Source: Dactylis glomerata
Taxonomy: Eukaryota > Streptophyta > Magnoliopsida > Poales > Poaceae
Direction of reading: 5' to 3'
DNA length: 64,000 nucleotides
NCBI GenBank assembly: GCA_007115705.1
Contig: QXEO01000548.1
Location: 8,196,383 to 8,260,382 of the forward strand
Below are positions 35,604 through 47,262 of the stretch, one piece after another (the stretch's first letter is position 1; every line of letters starts with the position of its first letter). A program made the translations under genes and the position numbers. The notes beneath the pieces are model-generated. The model did not search any database and was not told where the DNA came from. It saw only the letters and a program-made list of their open reading frames with translations.

Positions 35604-37273
35604 TGATGGCGCGGTGATGATGGTGCCAGAAAACTTGTTGGCTTGTAGTAAATGACCGGCCAGTTGGAAAACCCCAAGAGAAGGTTTTGATGAATATAGC
35701 AGCAAGTTTTCCCTCAGTTAAGAAACCAAGGTTTATCGTCCAGGAGAAAAGCAGACAATAACGACTGAAGGTGATGCTTGCTAGTTTGCGACAGCTTCGG
35801 ACAATTTATATATGGCACCTCGTCCAAGCTTTGCTTGCTAGCTGCAACGCGGAACCTGCACACAACACAACCAAGTAGTTTGCTCCCAACTTGCGATGAG
35901 GTTGTCAATCTCACCGGTTTGCTTGAAACAAAGGATATGAGCATATCGAGTGGAAAACAATAGAGTATGCGAGTAAAGTAAACAGTGCGAGTAAAGTAAA
36001 CAGGTGATAGCAATATGATGGAAATAGGACCGGGGTCCACAGTTCACTAGTGGTGTCTCTCCATAAGATAAATAACACATGCTGGGTAAACAAATTACAG
36101 TTGGGCAATTGATAGAATAAAGATAAACGTGATATGTCAAGAAGATCACTATGAGATTTACTCTGGGCATTACAACAAAATACATAGACCGCCATCCAAC
36201 TGCATCTATGACTAATAATCCACTTGTGGCGAATCAATCCGAGAACTCCACAAGTATTAAGTTGCGAAAAACAGATAATTACATTAAGCAAAGTGTGTAA
36301 TGTAAACAAAGCATATGCCCTTGAGCATATGAATGTTGTTTTCTCCCTAGTAGCAACAGCACATCTACAACCTTAGAGGTTTCTGTCACTCCCCCAGGTT
36401 AAATAGAGGCATGAACCCACTATCGAGCAAAAATACCCCCTCTTGGAGTCACTAGCAACTACTCGGCCAAGATAGCTACTAACAACGGAGAGCATGCAAG
36501 ATCATAAACAAAATAGAGATAACATAAGATATATTGCAGTATAGCAACTCAATCATAACACCAATATTCATCGGATCCCAACAAACCAAACATGTAGAAT
36601 TACATAACGGTGACCTCAATCATGTAGGGCAGCTCATGAGATCTAGACATGAAGCACATGGTGGAGAAGACAACCATCTAGTTACTGCTATGGACTCATA
36701 GTCCAAGGTAGACTACTCACTCATCGCTCCAGAGGCAAGCATGGCGATGAAGAAGACCTCCGGTGGCGATTCCCCTCTCCGGCAGGGTGCCGGGAAAAGC
36801 TTCTGGACCCTCCCGATCTTCGGGTTGACGGCGGCGGAGGATCGCGATGTGTTCTGGAAAAGTGATCGGGTACTTAGGTTTTTTCCGTCGGGGGGTCTTT
36901 ATAGGCGAAGGGGCGATGTCGGAGGTGGAGCCAGGTGGCCTCACGCCTGGCTGGCGCGGCCCAGGCCCTGGCCACGCCGGCCTGGCGTGTGGGGGCCCTG
37001 TGCCCCCCTCCTACTCTCCTTCGGATCTCAGGAAGCTTCCGAGTAAAATAAAACTTCAGGAACTTGTTTTGTCCAATTCCGAGAATATTTCCTGTGTATC
37101 ACTTCTGAAACACAAAAACAGCAGAAAACAGGGAACTGGCACTGTGGCAACTTGTTAGTAGGTTAGTTCCGGAAAATGCATAAAAGTGCCACAAAGTGTA
37201 ACGAAATAGTAGGCAAATGGTGTAAAAACAAGCATGGAGCATAAAAAATTATAGATACGTTGGAGACGTATCA
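35604..37273 (-). repeat. 5' LTR of element B
   Basis: 1670 bp, with the same termini as the 3' LTR (TGATGGCG...ACGTATCA on the plus strand). Differences are mainly transitions plus small indels near 36995. Confidence 0.95.
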
Positions 37274-37278
37274 ATCGT

Positions 37279-38338
37279 GATATTTTGTTTATGGATGCCC
37301 GCGGTGTGAAATGAATTGGGAATCTTGTGGGGATCATGGATTTTGTATATGTGTTAGGGAGACGCCTGGGCCGCCAATCTAAGCCATGCATAATTCATGG
37401 TGGAAATTTATAGCATACCCATAGTGGACATTCGACGACGCATCTCAAAATAAAAAGCTAAACAAATGGTAAATAAAAGAGATGTCGAGGTGTTCATTGT
37501 CTGCTTGTCCTGTCATTTTGATGTGGGATTGTTCCATGTCATCGGGCACGGAGGTACCCCATTGGCGGTTCTCGATGATATGCATATACTTACAATGACA
37601 AGAGCCTTGCTTGGGACTCTAAGTAAAGTAGCATGAGGTTTGGGTACTCGTATTCACGGGACATGAGGTTTTCAACTTATGATTTGTCAAGCATATGCAT
37701 CATAATTGTTCTCGCATTAACTTTAACCATTCAAGATGCTTATGATGGGGGCAATGAGAGCTCAAAGCCGGTAAGTACCATAATTTTTGAAGGTTATAAA
37801 ACTTACAATCACTGCTTCCCTCCGCGAAGGGCCTTTCTTTTACTTTTATGTTGAGTCACCACCTTCTATCTTTATGCACCATTAAGAGAGCATAGTTGTC
37901 ATTCTTAGTATAATGTGCATTGTCCCAAAGTTTTCATTGATTGATTCATATTGTTGGTTTCACTTGTTCTTAAATTATTTGTATCTAGTCGCCCTCTTTT
38001 ACTTGAAGGTGTCCTATGCATTTATGTTTTGCTCTCCATGAAGGACAAGCTGAAAACCATTTGTATGTTTTTCCTTATGATTCGAACACATGTTTGACTT
38101 TCATTGTTTCATTTTCATGATCTTTTGTTTGTGTTCATTTACATGTTTATAACATGGTTGCTAAGTTTCTATTATCAAGATTATATCTTTCATGCCCATG
38201 TTTTAAGTTCTTATGATCCCAGCTCACAAATGCTTACATACATGATCAAGATTGTGTAGGTGCATGTCACCTCAAAAATTATTTCTTTTGTTATCACTTA
38301 CCTACTCGAGGACGAGCAGGAGTTAAGCTTGGGGATGC
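37279..38338 (+). other. Noncoding region of element A, second part, with polypurine tract
   Basis: It continues A's internal region after element B and is collinear with E 46207-47262. It ends in AAGCTTGGGGATGC (38325-38338), which touches the TG of the 3' LTR. Frames such as the one at 37633 recur in E as fragments and are not supported as genes. Confidence 0.85.
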
Positions 38339-39976
38339 TGATACGTCTCCAACGTATCCATAATTTTTGATGCTCCATGCCTATTTTTACACCATTTGTC
38401 TAATGTTTCGTTACACTTTGTGGCACTTTTATGCATTTTCTAGAACTAACCTATTAACAAGTCGCCAGAGTGCCAGTTCCCTGTTTTCTGCTGTTTTTGT
38501 GTTTCAGAAAAGCTACACAGGAAATATTCTCGGAATTGGACGAAACAAGTTCCTGAAGTCTTATTTTTCCCGGAAGCTTCCAGAGATCCGAAGAGGAGAC
38601 GGAGAGGGGCCACAGGCCACCCTCACACAAGGGCGGCATGGCCCAGCCCAGCCCCTGGCCGCACCCCCTATGTGTGAGGATGCCTGGGTCCACTTCTGAC
38701 GATACCCCTTCACCTATAAAGACCCCTCGACGGGAAAAACCTAAGTACCCGATCAATTTTCCAGAAACACATCGCGATCCGCCGCCGTCGTCGACCCGAG
38801 ATCGGGAGGGTCCAGAAGCTCTTCCCGGCACCCTGCCGGAGAGGGGAATCGCCACCGGAGGTCTTCTTCATCGCCATGCTTGCCTCCAGAGCGATGAGTG
38901 AGTAGTCTACCTTGGACTATGGGTCCATAGCAGTAGCTAGATGGTTGTCTCCTCCACCATATGCTTCATGTTTAGATCTCATGAGCTGCCCTACATGATT
39001 GAGATCACCATTATGTAATTCTACATGTTTGATTTGTTGGGATCCGATGAATATTGGTGTTATGATTGAGTTGCTATACTGAAATATATCTTATGTTATC
39101 TCTATGTTGTTTATGATCTTGCATGCTCTCCGTTGTTAGTAGCTATCTTGGCCGAGTAGTTGCTAGTGACTCCAAGAGGGGGTATTTATGCTCGATAGTG
39201 GGTTCATGCCTCTATTTAACCTGGGGGAGTGACAGAAACCTCTAAGGTTGTAGATGTGCTGTTGCTACTAGGGAGAAAACAACATTCATATGCTCAAGGG
39301 CATATGCTTTGTTTACATTACACACTTTGCTTAATGCAATTTTCTGTTGTTCGCAACTTAATACTCATGGGGTGTTCGGATGATATCCCCGTGAGTGGAT
39401 TTTTAGTCATAGATGCAGTTGGATGGTGGTCTATGTATTTTGTTGTAATGCCCAGAGTAAATCGCATAGTGATCTTCTTGACATATCACGTTTATCTTTA
39501 TTCTATCAATTGCCCAACTGTAATTTGTTTACCCAGCATGTGTTATTTTATCTTATGGAGAGATACCACTAGTGAACTGTGGACCCCGGTCCTATTTCCA
39601 TCATATTGCTATCACCTGTTTACTTTACTCGCACTGTTTACTTTACTTGCATACTATTATCACTTTCCACTCGATACGCTCATACCCTTTGTTTCAAGCA
39701 AACCGGTGAGATTGACAACCTCATAGTAAGTTGGGAACAAAGTACTTGGTTGTGTGTGTGCTGGTTCCGCGTTGCAGCTAGCAAAGCAAAGCTTGGACGA
39801 GGCGCCCTATAAATTGTCCTGAGCTGTCGCAAGCTAGCAAGCATCACCTTCAGTCGTTTGTCTCTCCTCTCCAAGAACGATAAACCTTGGTTTCTTAACT
39901 GAGGGAAAATATGCTACTATATTCATCACACCTTCCTCTTGGGGTTCCCAACGGGCTCATTATTTACCACGCTTCA
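38339..39976 (+). repeat. 3' LTR of element A
   Basis: 1638 bp, from TGATACGTCTCC to CCACGCTTCA. The 5' end forms a short hairpin (GATACGT, loop CTCCA, ACGTATC). It is followed directly by non-satellite sequence. Confidence 0.95.
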
Positions 39977-40276
39977 CTGGACAAGGATAGGTTGACCATC
40001 AAGGCGCTGGAGGTGGAAAATCAGAAGCTAAATGCCACGTGCAGCGACCTTCGTGTGCAAATCACCAAGGGCCTCAAAGAGCAGATCAAGCAGAGCGAGA
40101 AGACCGTGGTAGCCTATGAGGCCAGAGACAAGTCCAGAGATCTCTTGAAGCTGATGACCGAGAGCACTCGCAAAGCAGCCGGTCTTCTCGAGGCTGTTAA
40201 GAAGGAGAATATCATGCTGAAAGCCAAGATCAATGAGTCCGAGCGCCTCCAGCAGGATCAGATTGCCTCCAAGTAA
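39977..40276 (+). pseudogene. Coiled-coil protein, 3' exon remnant
   Basis: An open frame continues from the LTR end to TAA at 40276, about 99 codons without an own start. It is rich in Lys/Glu/Leu with heptad-like spacing (IKALEVENQKLN, EAVKKENIMLKAKI). The part upstream of 39977 was displaced by element A. I do not recognise the family. It lies convergent with, and about 320 bp from, the zf-GRF gene. Confidence 0.55.
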
Positions 40277-40597
40277 GAGGAGATACGACGTAGTCTGCGC
40301 GCTACGTTTCATCATCCTGTATGTCTGAACTTTGTGTTAACTAGCCTGAATCTTATGTTATCTGAACTAGTAGTGAAATGTTAACTGAACTATGATATTG
40401 CGTTAATGCTCTCTGTTATATGGAAGCAATTGTTGTAGGTACGCTATTGCTTATAGATAACTTGAAATGCTGAATTACATAGACATAACTTATTCATCTA
40501 AAATTTATTTCAATCTATCTAACTTGTCCTTATTAACTTCTGCTTGCTTCAAGAGATCTGCAATGCAGTTCTCCAGCCTTTTTTTCTCCTCCTTCAG
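40277..40597. other. Intergenic stretch between convergent ORFs
   Basis: AT-rich, with no coding support. It probably holds the 3' ends of both neighbours. Confidence 0.5.
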
Positions 40598-41303
40598 CTA
40601 GTCCCTCTGCTTTTCTGCCTTGAGCTTCAGAAAAATCTGAATATCTAGAAGATTTTTCGAAATGGATCCCACCTGCCTATCGGTCATTGTTTTCTGGAGT
40701 TCTTCGGCCATATTGTTGTTTATTTCTTCGAGCTCCTTCTTATCCTGTGATAGCTTGTAACATTCATCAGCAGCAGCACAAGCATCACTAATTCTCCCAA
40801 TACTTTCCGATTTATACAACTCCCATAACTTGACCAAACATTTCTTCAGTGCATCAGGCCACTCCGGATCAATCCACTCCACTATTCCACACTTCGGACC
40901 ATCCTAATATTCAGCATCATAGTATAACAAATATAAGAAACTATGGAATGAAGAGAGAACAACGCTATTGAAACATTCTTGCAATATAAATAATCCAAAC
41001 CTCCTTTGCGCATCCTATAAGCCTTTTCCCTGTGTTAGTGCCTTCGAAGGCAACAAATTTCCTTAGTTTCAACCCATGGTCACATGGTGCCTCCCTCTCG
41101 ATCGCCAAACCATCCCAATCTAGGTTGTAGATGGTCTGTGGCACCTAAAACAAAACCTAAACCTAAATTCCTAACCCCATAAACCAACACGTCGAATAAA
41201 AGGAACTCACATTGGTCCGGCAGTAGTCGAAATCGGAGAGAAGGCTGCCGCTGTCGCTGCCGCTGCCGTAGCTTGTATCGTCGCCATCATTACAAGACGA
41301 CAT
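40598..41303 (-). CDS. zf-GRF domain protein, three exons, ~180 aa
   Basis: Exons 41303-41211, 41144-41001 and 40903-40598 join in phase 0 with GT...AG introns (donors GTGAGT and GTTTGG; acceptors TTTTAG and TATTAG). Exon 1 gives an acidic Ser/Gly-rich start (MSSCNDGDDTSYGSG). Exons 2-3 give the GRF-type zinc-finger pattern, with Cys/His at CDHG, Cys at LIGCAKE and Cys at GPKCG, followed by VEWIDPEWPD. The C-terminus is a helical coiled-coil (KKELEEINNNMAEELQ). GRF zinc fingers bind nucleic acid in eukaryotic repair proteins. The short zf-GRF-plus-coil form is a large, uncharacterised grass family, often near transposons. No lesion was seen, so it may be expressed. Confidence 0.78.
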
Positions 41304-41909
41304 GGTGAAGGAAGGAGAGAGGGGGTAGAACTAGAGGAAGGAGAGAGAGGTGGTAGAGCCGGCGTGCGAGGTAGTGACTCAACGGTCAGTTTGAACATAA
41401 ATATCTTGTTCTGCCTACTACCCATGCCTCCTACTACCCATGCCTCAGTGGAAATAAATAATTTATACGCTTTCAAAAGGAAAACAACACATAAGTTGGC
41501 AATTGAGTTTGGATAAATCAGGTAAATTATGCAGAACAATGACTGTCCCCTACTAGTTGGTATTTTTTGTAATATTTGATTTTTAGTTTTTAATATTTCA
41601 ATTATGCATAGTTTTACTCTTCAAAATTTGAAATGTATTTTACAAATGTGAATCTACACAGTACAAGGCATGTAGATACACGACATGATTTGTTTGTAAT
41701 ATAATACAACAAGTGATGTAAACAACGCTTATTATTTCAGAAGTCATTTTATTACAACATCTCAATATCCCAGAAATGAATTTATAACATTCTCTCAACA
41801 TAGTTCTACAATAAAATTACAAATTGACACTAGTTTTCAGAATAAGTTTGAGGCGAACAATATGAGATACAACATTTTCTAAGATACAACAGCTTATTGT
41901 ATGAAGCAG
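41304..41909. other. Upstream region of the zf-GRF gene
   Basis: AT-rich, with a TATTTATG motif on the minus strand about 90 bp upstream of the ATG. Otherwise nothing is recognisable. The last five bases (AGCAG, 41905-41909) are element E's target-site duplication. Confidence 0.5.
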
Positions 41910-43544
41910 TGATACGTCTCAAACGTATCTATAATTTTCGATGCTCCATGCTTGTTTTTACACCATTTGCCTACTGTTTTGTTACACTTCGTGTCACTTT
42001 TATGCATTTTCCGGAACTAACCTATTAACAAGTCGCCACAGTGCCAGTTCCCTGTTTTCTGCTGTTTTTGTGTTTCAGAAGTGATACACAGGAAATATTC
42101 TCGGAATTGGACGAAACAAGTTCCTGAAGTCTTATTTTGTCCGGGAGCTTCCAGAGATCCGAAGAGGAATAGGAGGGGAGCCACAGGGGCCCCACACACC
42201 AGGCTGGCGCGGCCAGGGCCTAGGCCGCGCCGCCATGGTGTGAGGCCACCTGGCTCCACCTCTGACATCGCCCCTTCGCCTATAAAGACCCCCCGACGGG
42301 AAAAACCTAAGGACCCGATCAATTTTCCAGAACACATCGCGATCCGCCGCCGCCGTCGACCCGAAGATCGGGAGGGTCCAGAAGCTCTTCCCGGCACCCT
42401 GCCGGAGAGGGGAATCGCCACCGGAGGTCTTCTTCATCGCAATGCTTGCCTCCGGAGCGATGAGTGAGTAGTCTACCTTGGACTATGGGTCCATAGCAGT
42501 AGCTAGATGGTTGTCTTCTCCACCATGTGCTTCATGTTTAGATCTCATGAGCTGCCCTACATGATTAAGATCACCGTTATGTAATTCTACATGTTTGGTT
42601 TGTTGGGATCCGATGAATATTGGTGTTATGATTGAGGTGCTATACTGAAATATATCTTATGTTATCTCTATGTTGTTTATGATCTTGCATGCTCTCCATT
42701 GTTAGTAGCTATCTTGGCCGAGTAGTTGCTAGTGACTCCAAGAGGGGGTATTTATGCTCGATAGTGGTTTCATGCCTCTATTTAATCTGGGGGAGTGATA
42801 GAAACCTCTAAGGTTGTAGATGTGTTGTTGCTACTAGGGAGAAAACAACATTCATATGCTCAAGGGCATATGCTTTGTTTACATTACACACTTTGCTTAA
42901 TGCAATTATCTGTTGTTCGCAACTTAATACTTGTGGAGTTCTCGGATTGATTCGCCACAAGTGGATTATTAGTCATAGATGCAGTTGGATGGCGGTCTAT
43001 GTATTTTGTTGTAATGCCCAGAGTAAATCTCATAGTGATCTTCTTGACATATCACGTTTATCTTTATTCTATCAATTGCCCAACTGTAATTTGTTTACCC
43101 AGCATGCGTTATTTATCTTATGGAGAGACACCACTAGTGAACTGTGGACCCCGGTCCTATTTCCATCATATTGCTATCACCTGTTTACTTTACTCGCACT
43201 GTTTACTTTACTCGCATACTTCTATTGTTTTCCACTCGATACGCTCATAACCTTTGTTTCAAGCAAACCGGTGAGATTGACAACCTCATCGCAAGTTGGG
43301 AGCAAAGTACTTGGTTGTGTTGTATGCAGGTTCCGCGTTGCAGCTAGCAAGCAAAGCTTGGATGAGGCGCCATATATAAATTGTCCGAAGCTGTCGCAAA
43401 CTAGCAAGCATCACCTTCAGTCATATTGTCTGCTTTTCTCCTGAACGATAAACCTTGGTTTCTTAACTGAGGGAAAATCTGCTGCTATACTCATCACACC
43501 TTCCTCTTGGGGTTCCCAACGGGCTGGTCATTCACCACGCAACA
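41910..43544 (+). repeat. 5' LTR of element E
   Basis: 1635 bp, from TGATACGTCTCAAACG to CACGCAACA, with CCTATAAAG near 42281 as a TATA-type motif. Confidence 0.96.
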
Positions 43545-43560
43545 AGCAACAGCTTTTTTC

Positions 43561-43578
43561 TGGCGCCGTTGCCGGGGA
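43561..43578 (+). other. tRNA-Asp-type primer binding site of element E
   Basis: TGGCGCCGTTGCCGGGGA, 16 bases after the 5' LTR, identical to the site in element A. Confidence 0.85.
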
Positions 43579-43739
43579 AGAGTGGAAGACCTCTGCAAGG
43601 GGAGTTTTTCGCACGCACATCCTTTACTTTGTTATTGTTTTGCTCTACTTTATTTATTTTTACCTGCATCGTTTTATATCAAAAATCCAAAAAAAATTAG
43701 AATCCTTGGTAGTTGTTATTTCTTTACTTTTAGTTCATC

Positions 43740-44332
43740 ATGTTGATCCCTAAGTACGTTATGGAGGACCTCTCAGTAGGTAGTGGTTCAATTATTGGAA
43801 AAAGTAACATTGAGGAGTTCTTTAATCACATTAGTATGCATAAGGAAGTTGAGGAAAAATCTTTGGTTGAGCTAGCTCCTAGTATTGAAGTTGCTTCTGC
43901 TTATTTAATTCACATGTTGGAAACTAGGTTTGCTAGTCTTAATCCTTTTATGCAATACATGTTCCTTAAGCTTCATGAAATTGAAGATCCCGAAAAGAAA
44001 GCTTTTATTTTGGAAGCTTTGCGCCTAGAATTTAAAGATGTCGTTATTGAAGCTAGAAAAGTTCTTAAACGTTTTAATAAACTTGGTTCACCTATAAAGG
44101 TTATTAGTACAAATGATGAAGGAGCCGAAATACCTATACCTAGCAAGTCTTTGGATTGTGTGAAGCTTTCGAAAATAATTTTGACTGGATCTGTCCCAAA
44201 AATCTTTTTTGTGATTTGAGTGAACGAAAGCGTGATCACAAAGGGTCTTCAAAAACTTATGTGGATGAAATACAATGCCTTATTGATAAGACCTCTGCAG
44301 TTGATCTTAATGCTTCTTCTGAAAATACTTGA
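43740..44332 (+). pseudogene. Element E copy of the unknown A-type ORF, frameshifted
   Basis: It starts at the position equivalent to A's ORF, with MLIPKYVMEDLSVGSGS matching A closely. Homology holds to about 44160, where a small indel shifts the frame and leads to a stop at 44219. The homologous reading continues in another frame (KRDHKGSSKT at about 44229-44258) to TGA at 44330-44332. The downstream bases are shared with A and B. Confidence 0.8.
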
Positions 44333-47262
44333 TTCGCAATTTTCTGCGCCTAGCTCAAAGACGTTAAAGAAAAGCACTCTTGGGAGATAACCCAATGTTT
44401 TATTTTCAGTACTTTTTCTTTTATTTGAGTCTTGCAAGTCATTACTACTGTAATGACCGCTTCTTATCCTTTTTATTTCGTTTTTGTGCCAAGAGAAGCC
44501 TCTAATTTGAGTGAGGTAAAGATTTGGGGATGTTGCTGTCCTGAAACTGTTTTTGGTGCTGCACCGTAAAAATTCGTATAAATTCTCTGTATATCTTTTG
44601 GACCTGCGATTTCTTGTGCATATGACCCAGGTTATATCCAAACTTTCGTTAGTTGAACACTTTTTGATTTGAGCAACACAAAACCCCTAAAAAATTCGAC
44701 TTTTGTCAGCTGTTCTGTTTTGACAGATTTCTGCCAATATTTGTGTTTGCCACTTTATCGCTTTCTTTTGAGTTCTTTTGATCACGGAACTTTTGGGGAA
44801 GTTGCTACAGTAGTATATGCTATATATGTGGTGGTTTTAGGTTGAAACCTGAAGCAAAACGAGGTTGATTATATGTTATCCTACACTAATGTTGCTAATA
44901 GATTTGTGTTTAGTTTTGTATGAAGGAAGTTTTCAAGTGTAGGGATTGGAGAATGATGAGATGAGTTGAAGAATGGACAAAAGCTCAAGCTTGGGGATGC
45001 CCACGCATCACCCCAAGAAATATCCAAGAAGTACAGGTGTCAAAGCTTGGGGATGCCCCCGAGGCACCCCTTCTTCATCGGCAAAAATCAGGTCACCTTC
45101 CAAGACACTATATTTTTATTGCTTCATGCACTATGTGTTTTTCTTGGAGCGTCAGTTCTTTTAGTTTTCTTTGTTAGTTTGTTTTGTTTGCTGCAATAAA
45201 TGGTTGGACCCCAACAAATTTCCTTTGGTGGAGATGTACTCGTTTTCATTTGCCAAGAACACTCAGTTTTTCACTCTTATCGTTCATCGAGTGTTCTTCT
45301 TTTTCTGCTACTGCTTTTGGTTTTCGTTTTCGCCTTGATTTGCGTTCATACCTTGTCATATCTTTTCGTCAAGGTGTATTTTTTCCTCTGATCTTTATTG
45401 GTTTTCATCAAAAGAGGTGTTTATAAAATTTTCAAATGGTGTTGGAAAAGAGAAAAAGCTTTGTGCAAAATAGTGGTACAAGAAGGAGCTTGTGTAGACT
45501 GCGGCTTAGGCTTTTTCATGTCATGCTTGATGTCTTTTTGATAGTATGCTTAGTGGTTTTGTTCTAGCATGACTTGTCTCAAATAACTGAGATTGCTTAA
45601 TGAGCCTTTGAAAAAATCATGCGTTGTTTTTAATGTATGGAAGCATTATTTTGGTTTTCTCCTTGATGCTTTATTTGGGTTGACTTGGCGCATGCTCACA
45701 CATGCTAGACTCTTACAAAGTCGCCAATAGCCTCTATGATCATTTAGTTTTTGACTTTTGATGCCATCTTATGCTTCTTTTAACGTCGCTTTGTCGCTTT
45801 GCATGATTATGGCCATTATTGCTCTCTTAGTTGGTCGCTCCCAGTCTTTTGCTAGCCCTCGCCTTGTACTGAGTATGAGCTCTACTCGTGCATCCAACTC
45901 CTAAAAACCAAGTTTTTCCAAAGTGTCCACCATACATACCTACTAGCAATTTGCTATTCCAAGTAAATTTGACTTGCTTTTATTTTCTATTCAAATTAAA
46001 CTCTTACCAGTGTTATGCGAAATTCGGTCAGTAAAGCTCTCACGAACCGGAAGGCACACTTTACTTTTTCCTTTTCTTAAAAATTTGACATTGTGGTCTC
46101 TTATGATTGAGTTGTTATGCTTGCAAGTTGTAAGTTGGAGACTAGCCCAGCCATGCAGTCATGGGCAAGCTTTCAACATTGCACTTCTTATTTGAGTTGA
46201 TATCGTGATCTTTTGTTTATGGATGCCCGCAGTGTGAAATGAATTGGGAATCTTGTGGGGATCATGGAGTTTGTATATGTGTTAGGGAAACGCCGGGCCG
46301 CCAATCTAAGCCATGCATAATGCATGGTGGAAATTTGCAGCATACCCATGGTGGACATTCGACGACGCATCTCACAATAAAAAGCTAAACAAATGGCAAA
46401 TAAAAGAGATGTCGAGGTGTTCATTGTCTGCTTATCCTGTCATTTTGATGTGGGCTTGTTCCATGTCATCGGGCACGGAGGTACCCCATTGGCGGTTCTC
46501 AATGATATGCATATATTTACAATGACAAGAGTCTTGCTTGGGACTCTAAGTAAAGTAGCATGAGGTTTGGGTACTCGTATTCACGGGACACGAGGTTTTC
46601 AACTTATGATTTGTCAAGCATATGCATCATAATTGTTCTCGCATTAACTTTAACCATTCAAGATGCTTATGATGGGGGCAATGAGAGCTCAAAGCCGGTA
46701 AGTACCATAATTTTTGAAGGTTATAAAACTTGCAATCACTGCTTTCCTCCGCGAAGGGCCTTTCTTCTACTTTTATGTTGAGTCACCACCTTCTATCTTT
46801 ATGCACCATAAGAGAGCAAAGTTGTCATTCTTAGTATAATGTGCATTGTCCTAAAGTTTTCATTGATTGATTCATATTGTTGGTTTCACTTGTTCTCAAA
46901 TTATTTATATCTAGTCGCCCTCTTAAACTCGAAGGTGTCCTATGCATTTATGTTTTGCTCTCTTTGAAGGACAAGCTGAAAACCATTTGTATGTTTTTCC
47001 TTATGATTTGAACACATGTTTGACTTTCATTGTTTCATTTTCATGATCTTTTGTTTGTGTTCATTTACATGTTTACAACATGGTTGCTAAGTTTCTATTG
47101 TCAAGATTATATCTTCATGCCCATGTTTTAAGTTCTTATGATCCCAGCTCACAATGCTTACATACATGATCAAGATTGTGTAGGTGCATGTCACCTCAAA
47201 AATTATTCTTTTGTTATCACTTACCTACTCGAGGACGAGCAGGAGTTAAGCTTGGGGATGCT
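44333..47262 (+). other. Noncoding region and polypurine tract of element E
   Basis: No gene is supported. AAGCTTGGGGATGC occurs at 44987-45000, 45043-45056 and 47248-47261; the last is one base from the 3' LTR. This uninterrupted copy shows what A looked like before B inserted. Confidence 0.85.

Larger units (their letters stand above)
28747..37273 (-). mobile_element. LTR retrotransposon B (minus strand), nested in A
   Basis: 8527 bp, flanked by TSD ATCGT (28742-28746 and 37274-37278). On the minus strand: 5' LTR (37273-35604), PBS (35593-35576), gag-protease (35411-33349), noncoding region, polypurine tract (30433-30420) and 3' LTR (30418-28747). Without the insert, A's sequence matches element E across the junction (GTTGATATCGTGATC). 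About 50 differences separate the LTRs (~3.0%). Its LTRs, leader and noncoding part are of the same family as A and E, but the coding cassette differs. Pol is absent. Confidence 0.93.
14392..39976 (+). mobile_element. LTR retrotransposon A (Ty3/gypsy, Athila-like by primer site), interrupted by D and B
   Basis: Order on the plus strand: 5' LTR (14392-15013 plus 25083-26082), tRNA-Asp-type PBS (26094-26111), one ORF (26271-26882), long noncoding part (26883-28746 plus 37279-38325), polypurine tract (38325-38338) and 3' LTR (38339-39976). Element D interrupts the 5' LTR with TSD TTAGA; element B interrupts the noncoding part with TSD ATCGT. No reverse transcriptase, RNase H or integrase is present, so it is non-autonomous. 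By eye about 46 differences separate the two LTRs over ~1620 aligned bases (~2.8%). The outer flanks do not match: satellite on the left, a coiled-coil ORF remnant on the right. Assignment to the Athila lineage is inferred from the tRNA-Asp PBS. Confidence 0.88.
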
